DNA from: Scilla litardierei
Lineage: Eukaryota > Streptophyta > Magnoliopsida > Asparagales > Asparagaceae
NCBI GenBank assembly: GCA_030789695.1
Contig: CM061139.1
Span: 1,627,878-1,691,877, forward strand
DNA: 64,000 bases
Direction: 5' to 3'
Shown piece after piece: positions 46,648 through 58,110 of this stretch; the first letter of the stretch is position 1, and each line of letters starts with the position of its first letter. The notes beneath the pieces were generated by a model. The model did no database searches and was not told where the DNA came from. It saw only the letters and a list, made by a program, of their open reading frames with translations. The translations under genes were made by a program, and so were the position numbers.

Positions 46648-48666
46648 GGACTTGTCATCGTTGATAACTTTTCTAGATTTACTTGGGTATTTACTTTAGT
46701 CAATAAAAATGATGCTTTCGAAAACTTCACAGTATTTGCTAAGAAAGTACAAAATCTCATTGGAACCACCATTGTCACTATTCGTAGTGATCATGGAAGG
46801 GAATTTGAGAACGAGTCTTTCTCAAACTTCTGTGATGAGGTTGGTATTACTCACACCTTTTCTTTTCCTCGCGCACCCCCTCAAAATGGTGTTGTTGAGA
46901 GAAAGAATATGACGCTAGTGGAATGTGCTCGCACTATGCTTGATGATAGCCACCTTGGCCATCAATTTTGGGCAGAAGCGGTACATACCACTTGCTATGT
47001 GTTTAATAGAATACTCTTGAGGCCCGGCACTAAACAAACTTGTTATGAATTGTTGTTTGGTAGGTTACCTCAAGTTAAACATTTTAGAGTTTTTGGTGCA
47101 AAATGTTTTATCAGGAACATGTATGGTACTTTGGACAAATTTGATCCAAGATCCGATGAGGGGATGTTTGTTGGATATTCCTCCTGTAGTAAAGCCTCCC
47201 GGATATACAACAAACGAACCTCAACGATCGAGGAATCACTTCATGTATCATTTAATGAAGAATTTGTCCCTCCTAGAATTATCGATGACGATGATTCTAT
47301 GGAAGTTGTTTGTGATTCTGTTGATAAGTCTAATGCTATTGATTCTGTTGAAACTAACCCTACTAATAAATCTCTTGAGAATGTTCCTAGTGACCAGGGT
47401 GTTCCCAGAAAGCTTTCAACTGTTCGTGACCATCCTCATGAGCAAGTTATTGGCAACATGGAAGATGGTGTCAAAACAAGGTCTCAAGTCAACTTCTTCG
47501 CTCATTGTTCCTTTGTCTCTTCCGTGGAGCCAAAGAATATCAACGAAGCGTGCAAAGATAGTTCTTGGATCGTAGCCATGGAAGAGGAGCTCATTCAGTT
47601 CGAGAGGAATGAGGTCTGGGAGCTCGTTCTGTTGCCTTCGAAGAACCACAACATTATAGGAACGAAGTGGATTTTCACGAACAAGATAGACGAGAACCAA
47701 AATTTCATACGGAACAAAGCTCGGTTAGTTGCTCAAGGCTACAGGCAAGAGGAAGGTATCGATTTTGAGGAATCTTTTGCACTTGTAGCTAGATTAGAAT
47801 CTATTAGACTATTATTGTCATTTGCATGCCATAAAGATTTCAAATTTTTTCAAATGGACGTAAAAATTGCGTTTTTAAACGGAGATGTCGTTGAGGAAGT
47901 ATATGTTTCTCAACCTCCGGATTTTATAAACAAAAAATTTCCAAATCACGTTTTCAAACTTAAGAAAGCACTTTATGGTTTGAGACAAGCTCCTAGAGCT
48001 TGGTATGACCGCCTAAAGAACTTTCTTTTGGATTTGGGTTTCAAAATGGGTGAGGTTGATTCAATGCTTTTAGTTAAGTATGCTAATCATGATATTATTC
48101 TAGCTCAAATTTACGTAGATGATATCATTTTCGGTGCTACTAACTTCACTCTTTGCGAAAATTTTTCCAATGTTATGAAGGATCAGTTTGAGATGAGCCA
48201 CATGGGTGAGCTCAAATATTTCTTAGGACTCCAAATTCACCAAATGAACGATGGGATCTTCATTCACCAAACCAAGTACACGGTGGAGCTGCTAAAGCGA
48301 TTTGGAATGGAGAATGCTTCTAGCAAGAACACTCCGATGAGCACCATAACACATCTTGATAAAGATACGAGTGGCAAAGATGTAGACATTCGTCTATATC
48401 GAGGTATGATATGTAGTCTATTATATCTTACTGCTAGTAGGCCAGATGTAATGTTTGGCGTATGTGTTTGTGCTAGGTATCAGTCACAACCTAAGGAATC
48501 ACACTTAATAGCAGTTAAACGTATTTTCCGTTATTTAAGTCACACACTCGACTACGGGTTATTCTATCCAACGTCTAGCACATATGAGTTAATCTCATAT
48601 AGTGATGCAAATTATGCTGGATGCAAATCCGAAAGGAAGAGTACTAGTGGCACTTGCCATTTATAG
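46648..48666 (+). pseudogene. S3 integrase core, reverse transcriptase and RNase H start
   Basis: The frame continues without a break from [13 protein letters not shown] through the second and third catalytic integrase motifs ([11 protein letters not shown] and [11 protein letters not shown]). Then come the GKW-type linker, RT with [33 protein letters not shown] and IYVDDIIFG (YVDD at 48112-48123, intact), and RNase H with [22 protein letters not shown] frameshift at about 48660 ends the frame. Integrase inserts the cDNA in the nucleus; RT and RNase H make it in particles. Most catalytic residues are retained, so decay is modest. Confidence 0.92.
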
Positions 48667-49059
48667 GAAATTCCCTTGTCTCTTGGTTTTCCAAGAAGCA
48701 GAATTTCGTATCACTCTCAACCACCGAGGCAAAATATATCGCCGCCGGTGCTGCATCTGCACAGGTTCTTTGGATGAGACACACTGAAAAACTTTGGTGT
48801 ACACTATGATACTTGCCCTATCATGGTGGACAACCTAAGTTCAATATGTCTCTCTAAGAATCCGGTACACCATTCCCGTACCAAACACATAGATGTCCGT
48901 CACCATTTTCTAGATGATCATGTAGCTAAAAAGGACATCATATTAGTGTACGTTGAAACCCAGAAGCAAATCATCGATATTTTCATGAAACCACTTAAGG
49001 AAGATTTCTTTGTACGGTTACGTCGAGAATTGGGGATTATGGGTGAATCCGAGATTTAG
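48667..49059 (+). pseudogene. S3 RNase H C-terminal part
   Basis: After the frameshift, RNase H continues with a LSTTEAEYIA-like segment (about 48710-48745). The frame at 48823-49059 then reads DNLSSICLSKNPVHHSRTKHIDVRHHFLDDHV and ends FMKPLKEDFFVRLRRELGIM, the usual end of copia pol. The stop at 49057-49059 is the natural one. Confidence 0.88.
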
Positions 49060-49278
49060 GATTCATATTTTTTATATTGTTTGCATGATAGTGATATTCA
49101 TAAGCTCATGCATACATTTGTTATAATATTCTCTATTCATGTTGGATTTATGACTGGTTTGCATTTTGCGCGTCGTATTTATGGTATGATATTGTATTGA
49201 TATGTGTTCCTGCACTTTATGCCACTCTCTGATGATGTTAGATATTTTGTTGTTGGCTGGATGTATCTCTTTTGCTGG

Positions 49279-49281
<3 letters not shown>

Positions 49282-49317
<36 letters not shown>
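49282..49317. repeat. (TA)n microsatellite
   Basis: About 17 TA dinucleotides. It forms the left flank of the LINE target site; an A/T-rich target is usual for L1-type endonuclease nicking. Confidence 0.95.
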
Positions 49318-49321
<4 letters not shown>

Positions 49322-49334
49322 TTGCATGGGAATC

Positions 49335-50945
49335 TGACGTGCCCCCGGTTTGCGAGCCGCAAATGGCCGGGGGACCCGCGTGAGGGTTTAGATATTTGTA
49401 ACCGCAAGTGCACGGTGTTTTAGTGTGGCTTGGGGGTCAAACACAGGGAGGCTAGGATGTGCTTGTGTCAAGGAGGACCGAAATCACCCCGTGGGCGAGC
49501 TAGCCTGGATCGGTTGATGGTTTGTCACGGTAAAGGAATGCAAGGTATGAACAATATGAAAATAAACCCGGGACTTTGGTTTCCACTCCAACGAGCGACT
49601 CTCGCTGATATGGCCTACGGGTAGGATGTCGATCGGAATTAGAGTCTAATGGTGAGACGTTGCCTCTGAAAGTGGTACCGGCATCCCATGGGCCCGATAT
49701 TCCGGTCGGTGCCCAGGATGATACACCGGACTTCCCGGGTTCGATCAGTGGGCACTCCTGTGTCCATTAACACTGATCGATTCCGGGAGCACTAAGCTCG
49801 CAATGATAACTCCCAACGTCTCATCCTGCCGCTCCCGCGCGCTAGGATTCGGCGTCTACGCTAAGGGCGTGAGCTATGGCTAGGGAGTCAACCGCCAAGT
49901 TTATTCCCCCTTGGCCCGACGGTCAAAGGCGGTCTTTTTCCCACCGATGACAATAAAACACCCCGCGTAACCGTTAGATTCCTAATCCCTAACGATTTCC
50001 TAACCCTATGGACGCATCGGGAAGAGCCCCGAAGGGGTTTTCGCCAAAATCCCAGATTTGGGAAGTACTCACAAATATTCATTAAAAAGCGATCTAAATG
50101 AAATTAAACCGTTGAAATCATAATCAGACGATAGGAATGCAAGGGTAGTAGAGCAATAAAGATAATACTAAAGTTTTACAAAGATCCGAAAACTTACAAA
50201 AACAGGAAAATTACAGCCGTCACAAAATGAAGAAAACAGTAAAAAATAACCAACTCCCGAATCTGGGAAACCTAGGGTTCTATTTATAGAAAACGACATC
50301 ATCCGATCGGTTGACAAGTCAACCGATCGGGTGAGCCGCTTCACAAAATTACAGCGCGATGCGGGGGTTTCACCCGGTCAGTATGAACCGGTCGGTTGGG
50401 TCTTGGTGCGGTTGGTTGGATCTTGGTGCCGACCGGTTGGATCTTGGTGCGGGCCGGGTGAGGAGACCGGTTGGAGCTTCGAGTCTTGGCCGTTGAAATT
50501 CAGCTACAGGTGAACCGATCGGGTGAAGGTCACCCGATCGGTTGGAAATTGAGCTCCGAATTCCAGAGACTTTGAGCTTTTGACCCGGTCACTGAACCGA
50601 CCGGGTGACTTCTCGGGGGCTCCAAGCTGCGTCCGGGTGGTGCACGCGTGCATCACCCGATCGGTTGGAGATGACCAACCGACCGGGTGAGGGGGTGAAA
50701 GATGTAATCTTCATCGTTTGACCCCCTGGATCACGCGTGACTCCTCCCGTTGCTCCGGGGACACATGATATCATCGTTTTGCGTCCCAAATGCCAGCAAA
50801 CTCCTACATAACACGGAAAATACGGAAAAGTGAAAGAAAACAAGAAAATACAAGAAAACACGAGAAAACGAATAAAAGACGACGGTAAATACGGAAAAAC
50901 ATAGAAGAAAACGCGCGTAAATATATGCAATATAAACGCACGTCA
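49335..50945 (-). mobile_element. 3' LTR of Athila
   Basis: In antisense: U3 at the right, palindrome array (50296-50695), TATAAATA at 50281-50288, and R/U5 to 49335. The array has five exact CCGATCGG cores plus variants (CCGACCGG, CCGGTCGG). The last palindrome is about 13 nt from the TATA box. Confidence 0.92.
50296..50695 (-). repeat. Palindrome array of Athila 3' LTR (ACCGATCGGGTG)
   Basis: Paired words AACCGATCGGGTGA and TCACCCGATCGGTTG, often as head-to-head pairs with short loops, for example GTGAACCGATCGGGTGA-agg-TCACCCGATCGGTTG near 50510-50545. The 5' LTR has the same array at about 61416-61815. Confidence 0.9.
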
Positions 50946-52576
50946 AAATCCCCCAAGCTGAACTCTTCCTCGTCCTCGAGGAAGACGAGTGAGAGTATGA
51001 GCTCGGAGGGGAAAAATAGAGAGAAAGAGAGAAAAAGAAAACTCTATATCCTAGATCGTCCGTCAGAGCCAACAAAATCAAAAACGACACATCAAGCAAG
51101 CAAACGCCAAATCACATCACTAAACCTAGGAAAACGAGTCCAAATAAGTGCTGTGGGCCCACGCGGTGAAGCGCGAGTGAGTGTGGTCGTGCGCTAGCAG
51201 TCGGTGTCGCTATCTACGATGTGCAATAAAGCTCGATATACACAGACCCAGGAAATGACCCAAATACTGATTCGAATTTGAAATTGCGGTGAATATTAGT
51301 TCAAGCATGCATGAGAAGAGTATAAGAATAGAAGCGTATCATGCATCGGGGACTCCACAACTAGGGTTAAGGAAATCACACCACTATAGCCTAGATACTA
51401 GCTAAAAAGTTCATAAGCCAAGTGTTTTCGAAAACGATGGGGGTTGAGATGATGTGGAGTAGAACACTCGGTGCAAATTCTCGCCTTCCCTTTATTCTTG
51501 GTAAGTAGGAAAAAATATTCACACGGGAATTTTTTTGGGTTTTGGGCATTTGTATTTTTTTTTTGGCTTTTTGGCTATACAAAATTTTTCTTTTCTTTTC
51601 TTTTTGGGTTTTTCTTTTCTTTTCTCTTTTTTTTGGATTTTTGGGTTTTTGGCTATACACATGTGTACTCTCCCAAGTGGGAGAACGGTACACGACGAGG
51701 GGATTTGCACCAAGTAAAACAAAAAAGAAGTCGGAATCTAAACACTTGGGCAAAGGAAACTATTCTCGCTAAATAGAGCATGGGCTAAATGGGTTATCCT
51801 AGTCCTTAATTGTGGAATCCCGACACATGCGAAATGAAGTACACGATATATATATATAGCATGCAGAAGCAGACAGGGGAAATAAATACCGCATATTCAA
51901 ATCGAAGCATGAGAATCTAGGGGTCATTCCTGGACAGGTATATAAAGTAAAATCACAAAGTAGAAGCACACCAAACAGATAGGCACGACACACGACTCAC
52001 AAAAAGCTAAGAGGATCCACGATGCGTGAAATGCAAGAGAACTCGAAATCCTGGGGTTAGTGAATGTGATTATCGATGCCATGCTAGGTGTGTGTGATTT
52101 TGTGGCAATTCATCATAGGGTTCATCTCTAGGAGAAAGAGATAAAAAGAAGAGAAGAAAAAAAAGAAAAAATAAAAACACGATGAAAACGACACAAAAAC
52201 GAAAAAGAAAGACTCAAATGGCACACACAGTGCGACTCCCCCAAGCTGAAGCTTGCATTGCCCTCAATGCAATAAGAGTGAGTACGGGAGGGCAATGAAG
52301 ATGGGGGGAATACGCACCGACACAAAAAGAAATCAAAAATGAGGAAAACACAGAGATGAAACTGAAAATAAAGAAAAATCAAAATCAAACCACACGACAC
52401 GAAAATAGAAATAAAACCACACGACACGACACTCAAAAGGGGAAAAACAAGCACACACACAAAAAGAAGAAAAAACAAAACACGACAACACACCAAATTA
52501 GACGTCCCCCAAGCTAGACATGACAGTGCAAGCAAATAAAATGTGATCGTGAAATGCAGAAATATGCAAGGGGGAG
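50946..52576 (-). promoter_or_regulatory. Athila 3' non-coding region with three PPT-like tracts and two hairpins
   Basis: On the minus strand AGCTTGGGGGA occurs at 50949-50959 (3 nt from the 3' LTR, the likely true PPT), 52237-52247 and 52505-52515. The first two are each preceded, after exactly 5 nt, by a hairpin of 8-bp stem and 4-nt loop (50965-50984 and 52253-52272) with unrelated stem sequences. No gene is seen. 51530-51650 is T-rich low-complexity sequence that keeps frames open artificially. Confidence 0.75.
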
Positions 52577-53159
52577 TCAATCGGATTCGCTGGTACTAGA
52601 ATGGTAGGGGGAGGGAGAGGAGGGTGGGGAATAGCGAATGAAAGAATCCTCAGAGGAAGAGGAGGGCGTGCCTATGGGGGAAGGAGGGGCGACAGGCTGG
52701 AGCACGGGTGGATCGATGTGCACCGGGGGGCTGTGGTGGAGAAAGATCGTACCAGGTGGGCCGACAGTTGGGTGCCAATCGGGAGGATCCAAGGGTGGTA
52801 GATGCACTAATGGAGAATACCAAGGATCGGGGTAAAACTCCCAAGGCAGATGAGATGGGGGGTAGGGTAGCCGCAAAGGGGCTAAAGGTGGCAGGATCGC
52901 GAAAGGTGCGCAGGCGGGGCCATAGAGGTAGACAGCACGGTCTTCACCGAAGGGAGTGAGCATATTGATATCGATCAAGTAATCGCGATCAATACGGCTA
53001 CGTCCAGGCAAAATAGGGAGGTCAGGTGGCACTTGGTAGGACTGGAAAGGTGCTTCTCTCAAGCGCAAGAGTCCATTCAAGTAGTAAAATCTGGGAGTCC
53101 AGATGTCGAATCCACGTGAAGAAATCTGTCGCAACCACAATTCAAATGAAATAGAAATC
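52577..53159 (-). CDS. Athila ORF3, putative second exon (proline-rich)
   Basis: About 194 codons open on the minus strand, ending TGA-side at 52577. At the start there is a good 3' splice site: a T-rich run and CGTAG just before 53159. The protein begins ISISFELWLRQISSRGFD and becomes strongly Pro/Ser-rich (PPLAPLRLPYPPSHLP, PPSSPSPYHSSTSESD). It could be joined to ORF3 exon 1 at 54833-55642 by removing about 1.7 kb; a donor such as CCC|GTGCGT near 54855 is possible but unproven. It may instead be a separate small ORF. Function unknown. Confidence 0.45.
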
Positions 53160-53289
53160 CTACGAAAAGAAACTAAACACTTTTAATGGTGGTGACTGTG
53201 ATGGTTATGCGAACACGTGAACAATATAAACATAGAAAATCGTGTATGAAAATATCTATAAAAAGTTTGCACATGGTATGGGTTCGTTA

Positions 53290-53560
53290 GGATCAACGAT
53301 TCGTATTAATTTGGTTGATAGGTATAACGCAATGAATTCTCCTTTTGGGAGCAATTCACCGGAAAATATCCAATATAACTCAATGAATTCTCCTTTTGGG
53401 AGCAATTCATCGGAAGATGCCCTTTTGGGGGTTTAAGCAAAATATTCAATAAGATCGTCGCTAAAATTCTAATACGATATGAAACTCTCTTTTGGATAGA
53501 TCAAAACTACGATATGAAACTCCCTTTTGGGGAGATCAAAACTCACCCTTTTTGGGCGAT
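53290..53560. repeat. Short tandem repeats in the Athila
   Basis: Two copies of AATGAATTCTCCTTTTGGGA plus GCAATTCA.CGGAA (about 53332-53417, unit about 54 bp), followed by several CTCCCTTTTGGGGAGATCAA-like short repeats to about 53560. They lie in the presumed intron of ORF3. Confidence 0.75.
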
Positions 53561-54234
53561 CATCAACTAAATCAATTCTTTTGGAATCTGAAAAAGTCGA
53601 TTTACGAACAATGATTACAATTTTAACGACGTTTAACGATTTAGCACATGGAATACAACCAAACTAACACAAATCATAGCACCTAACTACTCCATACCAT
53701 GCACAACAGAGATTTAGCTACTCATCATGCAAGAATAAACAAGTTTCATAGCCAAATACTTCAAGTTCATAGCAAAATACAATAGAAAACACCAAAATAC
53801 GGGGTTTGAGTTAAAGAAAACATCACCAATTCTCCTTGAATAGACTTCAAACTCTCTGAAAATAATAAAATAGGCCTCTGGAATTTTACAGAATTTTTCA
53901 GGGAGAAAATACGGCTCCTAGAGCCTCCAATACGCTCAAAATACGCCCCAATCTGCTTGTATACGCCCAAAAACCCTAGGAATACGCTTAAATAATAAGA
54001 TTGCGGGTTTTAGAAGCTTATTGGGTTTGAAACCCGCTTAAACTCGCGCCCGAATCAATCCAATCCGTAGATCTGGATCGGGGCAATTCCTGGCCGTCCA
54101 TCCATGCGGGATTCGTCCTCGTCGCGACACGTGTCCGCCATTATCGGATCTCGCCCGCGCGCCCGCTTCGCAAAACGAATTCGGATCGAACTCGGTTTCG
54201 ATCTCCACCACTGGATCTTGGAGCAACGGGTATG

Positions 54235-54560
54235 ATAAGGCCACGTCGCTCGAATAAATACGCCGCTGCGCTTCGTCCGCTCTCGAGCGCGTGGCCGTCC
54301 GATTCCAGATCGACGCTCCAATAGATGCCACGTCGCCCCGATTTTAAATTAGGGTGCGAGGTGGATATCGGCCGTTAGATCTTCGTTCTACGTCCCAGAT
54401 GAAGCCACGTCGCCTTGTATATTTGGAAGCGCCGTCGTTCGTTGGATTAAAATCGGACGGCCAAAACGCAGCCACGTCGCCCGCATCTCGAAGGCAATGG
54501 GGCTTCGTTGCATGCCGTTGGATCTTAATCCAACGGCGAATGAAATTCCACGCATCAACG
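54235..54560 (-). repeat. About 80-bp degenerate repeats with palindromes, in the Athila
   Basis: CCACGTCGC recurs at 54241, 54328, 54405 and 54472 (spacing 87, 77, 67). Between copies are CGTTGGAT/ATCCAACG words; the best hairpin is GCCGTTGGAT-ctta-ATCCAACGGC at 54514-54537. The block lies just 3' of ORF3 exon 1. Frames across it on both strands encode Arg/Ser-rich by-products. Confidence 0.65.
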
Positions 54561-54832
54561 CCTGTCCGCCGTGCGATCTGGCGGGAACCGCTGGATTGTA
54601 GACACGTGGCGCGCTCTGATAGGCTGTCTTCCGTATTTCTCGTATTTTCTTGCGTATTTCCCCAATTAAATTGTATTCTGCATTCAAAAATACACAGTAA
54701 TTAGCACAGATCTCAGAAAAATACAAATAAATAGTCGTTGGAATCGTGAGATCGAGACGATGCTAGGAAAAATATAAAAAGTGTAGAAATACTTCATTAA
54801 TTGCTGTTTTGTGCTCAAATAGCGTGTTTTCT

Positions 54833-55642
54833 CTAATAAATGAAGATATATAAAATACGCACGGGTGGCACTCTCAAAACACAGCTGACAATAAGAGTGA
54901 TCATCCCACCACAACAGATGGATCCAGAATTGGCGCGGCTAACAGCAAAAATTTCGTGGATGATCCAATGAGCGGCGTTTATGGGCATATGGATGTGCCC
55001 AAGGATCCTGTCTTCGGACATGGCATAGAGAAAGAAAAGCTCATCCCTTGATACAGTGGACACATCCACGCGGGCGAAAACAGTGTTGGCGAGGATGCAA
55101 TGGGCGAGGCGGTAACACGGGTGAATAATGTAGGAGGCAAGAGCCTCGGGTGGAAAGGTGGTGTACCAGGTAAATCGTTGCCAAACACCATCAGCCCGAA
55201 ATTGAGAGTAGACGTCAGTTCGATCGTGGGTGGAATGTTCAGTATTAAGATCGGGGTGACGGAGATTGAGGATATTGTTCAACTCGATGAAACCCAGAGA
55301 AAAATCGCAGTTGAAAGCGCGGAAGGAGAAACCCCCATCAAACACCTCGAGGGAACTGAGGAATTCAAGCGTGAGATTTCTGTGTGTGTGAGCATGGATG
55401 TAAGAGAGGGTATGGCACCCGATACAGTTGAAAATTCTGCCGACGCCGTTCGAAAGCCCTAGAGCTTCGAGTGTGGGGCGATCGGCGAAGAGTGTAGGTC
55501 TCATCGGGCGATGAAGTAGTGCTCGCAAACGGTCAGACTGTTCTTCCGTAGAAGGGTTTATGCCAAGGAAAGAGGGGGAAAAGGGGCCGTAGAGCGGATC
55601 ACGGCGCGAAGATGAGGCAATCTCTTTCCCTTTCTTAGACAT
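54833..55642 (-). CDS. Athila ORF3 (ATHILA-family protein, env position)
   Basis: About 270 codons. I choose the start at 55642 (MSKKGKEIASSSRRDP), which fits a short basic N-terminus; an upstream ATG at 55723 would add a 27-residue hydrophobic/His stretch. The body resembles the Athila ORF family: FADRPTLEALGL, FDGGFSFRAFNCDFSLGFIELNNIL, WQRFTWYTTFPPEALASYIIHPCYRLAHCILANTVFARVD and RDELFFLYAMS. It lies between integrase and the 3' LTR, where Athila elements have a non-pol gene. It is the most intact frame in this element. Role unknown. The true end may be an exon junction near 54855. Confidence 0.75.
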   Translation of the reverse strand: MSKKGKEIASSSRRDPLYGPFSPSFLGINPSTEEQSDRLRALLHRPMRPTLFADRPTLEALGLSNGVGRIFNCIGCHTLSYIHAHTHRNLTLEFLSSLEVFDGGFSFRAFNCDFSLGFIELNNILNLRHPDLNTEHSTHDRTDVYSQFRADGVWQRFTWYTTFPPEALASYIIHPCYRLAHCILANTVFARVDVSTVSRDELFFLYAMSEDRILGHIHMPINAAHWIIHEIFAVSRANSGSICCGGMITLIVSCVLRVPPVRILYIFIY

Positions 55643-56087
55643 GGTGACTATGTGGGTGGTGAAAAGGAAAGTGGGGGCGTGCCTATGATGAATATAAAGC
55701 AAGTGAAGCAGGTACAACACCAATTCAGGATATTACAGATAAAGTAAGAGATGTGTAGAGTGGAAAGGTGTTACCCATCTATGTAGCAAGATCAAGCTCC
55801 TGGGGGACTCGCGCAGTCGGAGGAGGTAATTCGGGAAGCCGCCGCTCGCTGATCCGACAAGAAACAGGTTTTTGAAAATTTTGGGGGCTAGGGTTAGGGT
55901 TTGGATGTTTAGATGATGGAATGTTGATGATAGTAAGGTGGCGAGGGTGGGGAAGTATGGGGATGAGTGGGGAGGAGGGTTTAGGGGCAGTATGTTGGAT
56001 GGAGGAGGTCGATTCGACTGTTGGAGGGTGAGCAACCGCGTGAAGGGGATTTTCGGGGGTCGGGTGGCGGTCAACGTGCGGTGGTGT

Positions 56088-56460
56088 TATTTATAGGGGC
56101 GAAACTGAACCGATCGGGTGATTACTCACCCGATCGGGTGGACGAATTTCGAAAGTTTCCTGTCGGCCAACAGCTACCGGTGAACCGACCGGGTGACTAG
56201 TCACCCGATCGGTTGACCGCTTCCAAAATCTTTCCCGAGAATATGTGATATTTCACCCGGCCCCTCACCCGATCGCGATATTACTCAACCGATCGGTTGA
56301 TGCGATCTCCAAATTTCCCGAAAGTTCAGCACTACCCACACGGTCAGCGACCCGGCCTCGGCCATTGTCACCCGGTCGGTTCGTTAGGAAACTGACTCTG
56401 CCATTTAGCTGATACGTCCAAACCGATCGGGTGAGTTCTCACCCGATCGGTTGGGGTCTT
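56088..56460 (-). promoter_or_regulatory. Internal promoter-like module of Athila: palindrome array plus TATA
   Basis: Six CCGATCGG palindromes with variants (56104-56460) are followed on the minus strand by TATAAATA (56088-56095), with the nearest palindrome about 14 nt away. This is the same arrangement and spacing as in the Athila LTR (TATA 50281-50288). The module lies between the integrase end (56653) and the ORF3 start (55642), oriented towards ORF3. The flanking sequence is not otherwise an LTR copy. Confidence 0.7.
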
Positions 56461-56652
56461 GTTTCCTGCAAAAAATGAACACATGGCATCAGTCCTCAAC
56501 GGAAATTTTTGCGGCTGGATTTATTTATCAGAAATAGACAAAATAAAGTTAGAAATAATTCCGAAGATTGGAGATAGAGATTTTAAGAGCACGGGTTGCC
56601 TCCCATGAAGCGCTTTTGTTTAACGTCGTTTGCTCGACGCCTCTAGCGGTGG

Positions 56653-57165
56653 TCAATTAGGATCCGGAGGGTTAGAGGAAGAGTTGTCACTCGTTGGGGG
56701 CCCGACCGGGGAGAATTCTGGTTCTCCAACCGCATAGTGCTTCAGACGCTGTCCGTTGACTTTAAACGGCTCATCCCTTCCCATTATCTCAATAGCCCCA
56801 TGCGGGAAAACCTTGGTGACACGGAACGGTCCCGACCACCTTGACTTGAGTTTTCCAGGAAAGAGCTTCAGCTTTGAGTTGAATAGGAGAACTAAGTCCC
56901 CTTCCCTGAATTCCCTCTTCAAGACGCGCTTATCGTGCCACCGCTTCAGTTTCTCCTTGTAGATCTTGGCGTTCTCATAGGCATTGAGCCGGATTTCGTC
57001 GAGCTCGTTGAGTTGTAATTGCCGGTGCCCCCCTACCTCCTTGGCGTCGAAGTTCAGATTCTTAATTTCCCAAAATGCTCTATGCTCCAATTCCACTGGA
57101 AGATGGCAGGCTTTCCCATAGACAAGCCGGTAGGGAGTCGTGCCGATCGGAGTTTTAAATGTAGG
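56653..57165 (-). pseudogene. Athila integrase, C-terminal part
   Basis: The frame carries [21 protein letters not shown], then [16 protein letters not shown] basic linker follows and then a DNA-binding C-terminal domain with [26 protein letters not shown] and VFPHGAIEI. It ends naturally at 56653. A frameshift near 57160 and a TAG at 57275-57277 separate it from the catalytic part. Confidence 0.88.
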
Positions 57166-57274
57166 CCCAAAGTGTGTCAGGAAGCTTTGATGACCAGTCC
57201 TTTCTAGAATTGGCCACCTTCTTTTCTAGTATGCTTTTAATCTCCCGGTTAGAGACTTCCGCTTGACTGCTGGT

Positions 57275-58110
57275 CTACGGGTGGTAGGCACGCCCCACCC
57301 GGTGTTGTACCCCGTATCTTTTTAAGAGGGCCTCGAATTTCTTTTCTATAAAGTGGCTCCCCCCGTCACTGATCAGGACACGAGGTACACCGAACCGCGG
57401 GAAGATGTTGCTTTTGAAGAACTTGGCCACCACTCTGGAATCATTGGTAGGACTGGCCATCGCTTCAACCCATTTCGACACGTAGTCTACAGCCACCAAG
57501 ATATACTGGTTCCCTGAGGAGGAAGGGAACGGTCCCATGAAGTCCACTCCCCATACATCGAAGATTTCTACCTCCAGGATGTAGTGTTGAGGCATCTCAT
57601 TCCTTTTGGAGATATTCCCCGCTCTTTGGCATTTATCGCAGGCTTGGACATAAGCATGTGTGTCCTTGAAGAGTGTAGGCCAGTAGAATCCGCTTTGGAG
57701 AATTTTTGTGGTGGTCTTGTAGGTGCTCGCGTGTCCTCCACATTGCTGCCCGTGGCAGTGGGAAATGATGGAGGTCGCCTCAGTTTCAGGGATGCATCTT
57801 CGTATCACCCCATCATTGCAGGTTTTGTATAGGTGGGGGTCATCCCAATAAAATCTGCAGACCTCATGGAAAAACTTCTTCTTCTGCTGAAAGCTCACAT
57901 TGTGGGGGACGATGGCACAAGCCAGATAATTTGCGATGTCAGCGTACCAGGGGGTCCAGGAGGAAGAGACAGAGAAAAGATGCTCGTCAGGGAGTGAATC
58001 GTCGATTGGCGTAGCATTTAGATCGAGGGCAGGCATCCTGGACAGGTGATCGGCAACAACATTCTCCGCCCCCTTCTTGTCTCTGATTTCCAGGTCGAAT
58101 TCCTGGAGGA
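57275..58110 (-). pseudogene. Athila integrase, zinc finger and catalytic core
   Basis: It begins with the RNase H-integrase linker ([18 protein letters not shown]). An HHCC zinc-binding region follows ([10 protein letters not shown] ... CDKCQR), then [12 protein letters not shown] with the first catalytic Asp and [18 protein letters not shown] with the second. The third catalytic residue (Glu) lies after the TAG at 57275-57277, which replaces a Gln codon in YHPQTSGQAE-type sequence. Integrase would insert element cDNA in the nucleus; this copy would be cut before its active site is complete. Confidence 0.9.

Noticed and set aside
51391..51776. Lys-rich and Phe-rich frames of about 100-120 codons
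   Set aside because: T-rich low-complexity tract read in several frames on both strands.
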